DNA of 64,000 bases from the NCBI RefSeq assembly GCF_000499845.2, contig NC_023753.2, positions 3,990,791 through 4,054,790 of the forward strand, in the 5' to 3' direction. This stretch comes from Phaseolus vulgaris (lineage: Eukaryota > Streptophyta > Magnoliopsida > Fabales > Fabaceae). The position numbers were made by a program, and so were the translations under genes. Positions 62,910 to 64,000 of this stretch are shown in pieces. Each line of letters starts with the position of its first letter. Position 1 is the first letter of the stretch. The notes beneath the pieces are model-generated. The model was not told the origin of the DNA. It saw only the letters and a list, made by a program, of their open reading frames with translations, and did no database searches.

Positions 62910-64000
62910 TGATGACTTTTTACGGCAAGTGCACCGCGTTTGTCAGAAGTAATAATTGTCCCTAAGGACGGATATCGATCCAACAAAGAACAGTGAATTA
63001 TCGAGTAAAATATTCGCTAAATATAACAACAGAACAATAAAAAAGAGTTTGAAGTGATTATGTTGGCACTGATTAATAAGAAAACAAACAAAGAATTAGT
63101 TGCTTCAATTGGAAAAATTGGGATTAAGTTTCATCTCTCTCACTCTCATGTATTTTGATTAGCATGTTAATATTAAGTTCTTTAATTGAAATTGATGTCC
63201 GTATAAAAATCATTTATATCGATTCCTCGCATATAAAATCCTTAAGAATGTTCCCTAACTATCGATCCCTCGCATACTTATAAGAACAACTTAGAACGAA
63301 GCTCAGACGTTTAATAGCAATTAACATTTCAAGTCTATTCCTAGCACTCAAATATGTTAAGTATTGTTGTTTAGGTCCAAACCCTAAAAATACCTCCCGG
63401 TCAGATTTAAGATTCTCAATTTGTCACGGAGAATTAAAAGTAAAACAACAATACCAATAATCAATCAAGAACTGAATATTAATATATAAAATATCACCTC
63501 AATACATAAGAGTTTGAGCAGATTACTCCCAATCCCAAAGGGTAGAATTAGCCACGCATACTTCTATCACCTTCCATTCTCCCAATTGGGTTACAATTCA
63601 CTCTATGGTGTTTTCCTCTCAATCTGCCACACTAAGGTTGAGCCTCTAGCCCTCTATTTATCCTAGTTTTCTAGGGTTAGGTTGTTTATTGTGTCGCGCT
63701 AATAGGCTAAATGATAAAACATAAAAAGGCCCAATCTTTCTTTCTTTCTTTTTTTCTTTCATTCTGGGACCTTCTATCTTTATCTTTTTGGCTCAAATCA
63801 TTCATCTTTAATCCAAATCTCCAATCTTCCTCAGAAATCTGCAATTAACACCAAATTTGGGAATAAAATACTCTTATTCAAATAAAGATCATAAAAAATG
63901 TAAAAAGGTATAAATTCATAAATTAGGGATTATTTTATATGTAAATTAGCAATAAATCCTCATAAGTGCCTATATTTTAATATGAAATATTACTGAAATT
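62910..64000 (-). repeat. Another LTR copy of the gag-only family, running off the window
   Basis: Reverse complement of the LTR at 33594-34693 with scattered differences. About 12 bp of the 5' end lie beyond the window. The internal region does not follow at 62909, so it is either a solo LTR or the 3' LTR of an element extending to the right. Confidence 0.9.

Overview
The window is nuclear DNA from a flowering plant: AT-rich, with spliced genes and nested LTR retrotransposons, MITEs and a Helitron remnant. The gene and repeat types fit a legume, probably a phaseoloid bean relative. That placement is inference, because no marker gene is present.

The core is a tandem array of DUF26 genes. Six cysteine-rich receptor-like kinases (CRKs) can be modelled as complete seven-exon genes with consistent splice phases: CRK-a (1102-4192, -), CRK-b (7893-10790, -), CRK-c (12689-15673, +), CRK-d (21206-24190, -), CRK-f (49924-52853, -) and CRK-g (55786-58797, +). 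Each encodes a signal peptide, two C-X8-C-X2-C ectodomain repeats, one membrane span and a Ser/Thr kinase. A seventh, CRK-e, is split by a retrotransposon: its 3' remnant is at 29290-29556 and its ectodomain exon at 42394-43202. A kinase-less secreted DUF26 protein (CRRSP, 46094-46876, -) completes the set. CRK-b/CRK-c and CRK-f/CRK-g are divergent pairs produced by segmental duplication. CRK-c and CRK-g share a sharply bounded tract with no visible mismatch over about 840 bp, as expected from gene conversion.

Layout: 1-16 kb holds CRK-a, b and c. 17-18.7 kb holds a palindromic CACTA MITE and a broken amino-acid-transporter (AVT1-like) fragment. 18.7-25.9 kb is a duplicated block with CRK-d. 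26-28.4 kb is a CACTA end in a decayed Gypsy element. 28.4-43.2 kb is CRK-e broken by a Copia element (29562-42393, TSD CCTTG), which itself contains a CACTA MITE, a young gag-only LTR element (33594-39797) and a further copy of that element's LTR. 43.2-59.8 kb holds the CRRSP and CRK-f/g. 59.8-64 kb is a Helitron remnant, a Copia integrase fragment and another copy of the gag-only element's LTR, running off the window.

The genes probably act at the cell surface in stress or defence signalling (family knowledge). Upstream regions carry W-box cores (TTGAC). The most striking observations are the Copia LTR placed exactly at the CRK-e exon 1 splice donor, creating an ORF with a hydrophobic C-terminal tail; conserved GC-AG introns; two ~370-bp Mutator-type MITEs with exact 9-bp TSDs, one abutting the CRRSP stop codon; and a gag-only retroelement whose fused protease remnant has lost its active-site segment.
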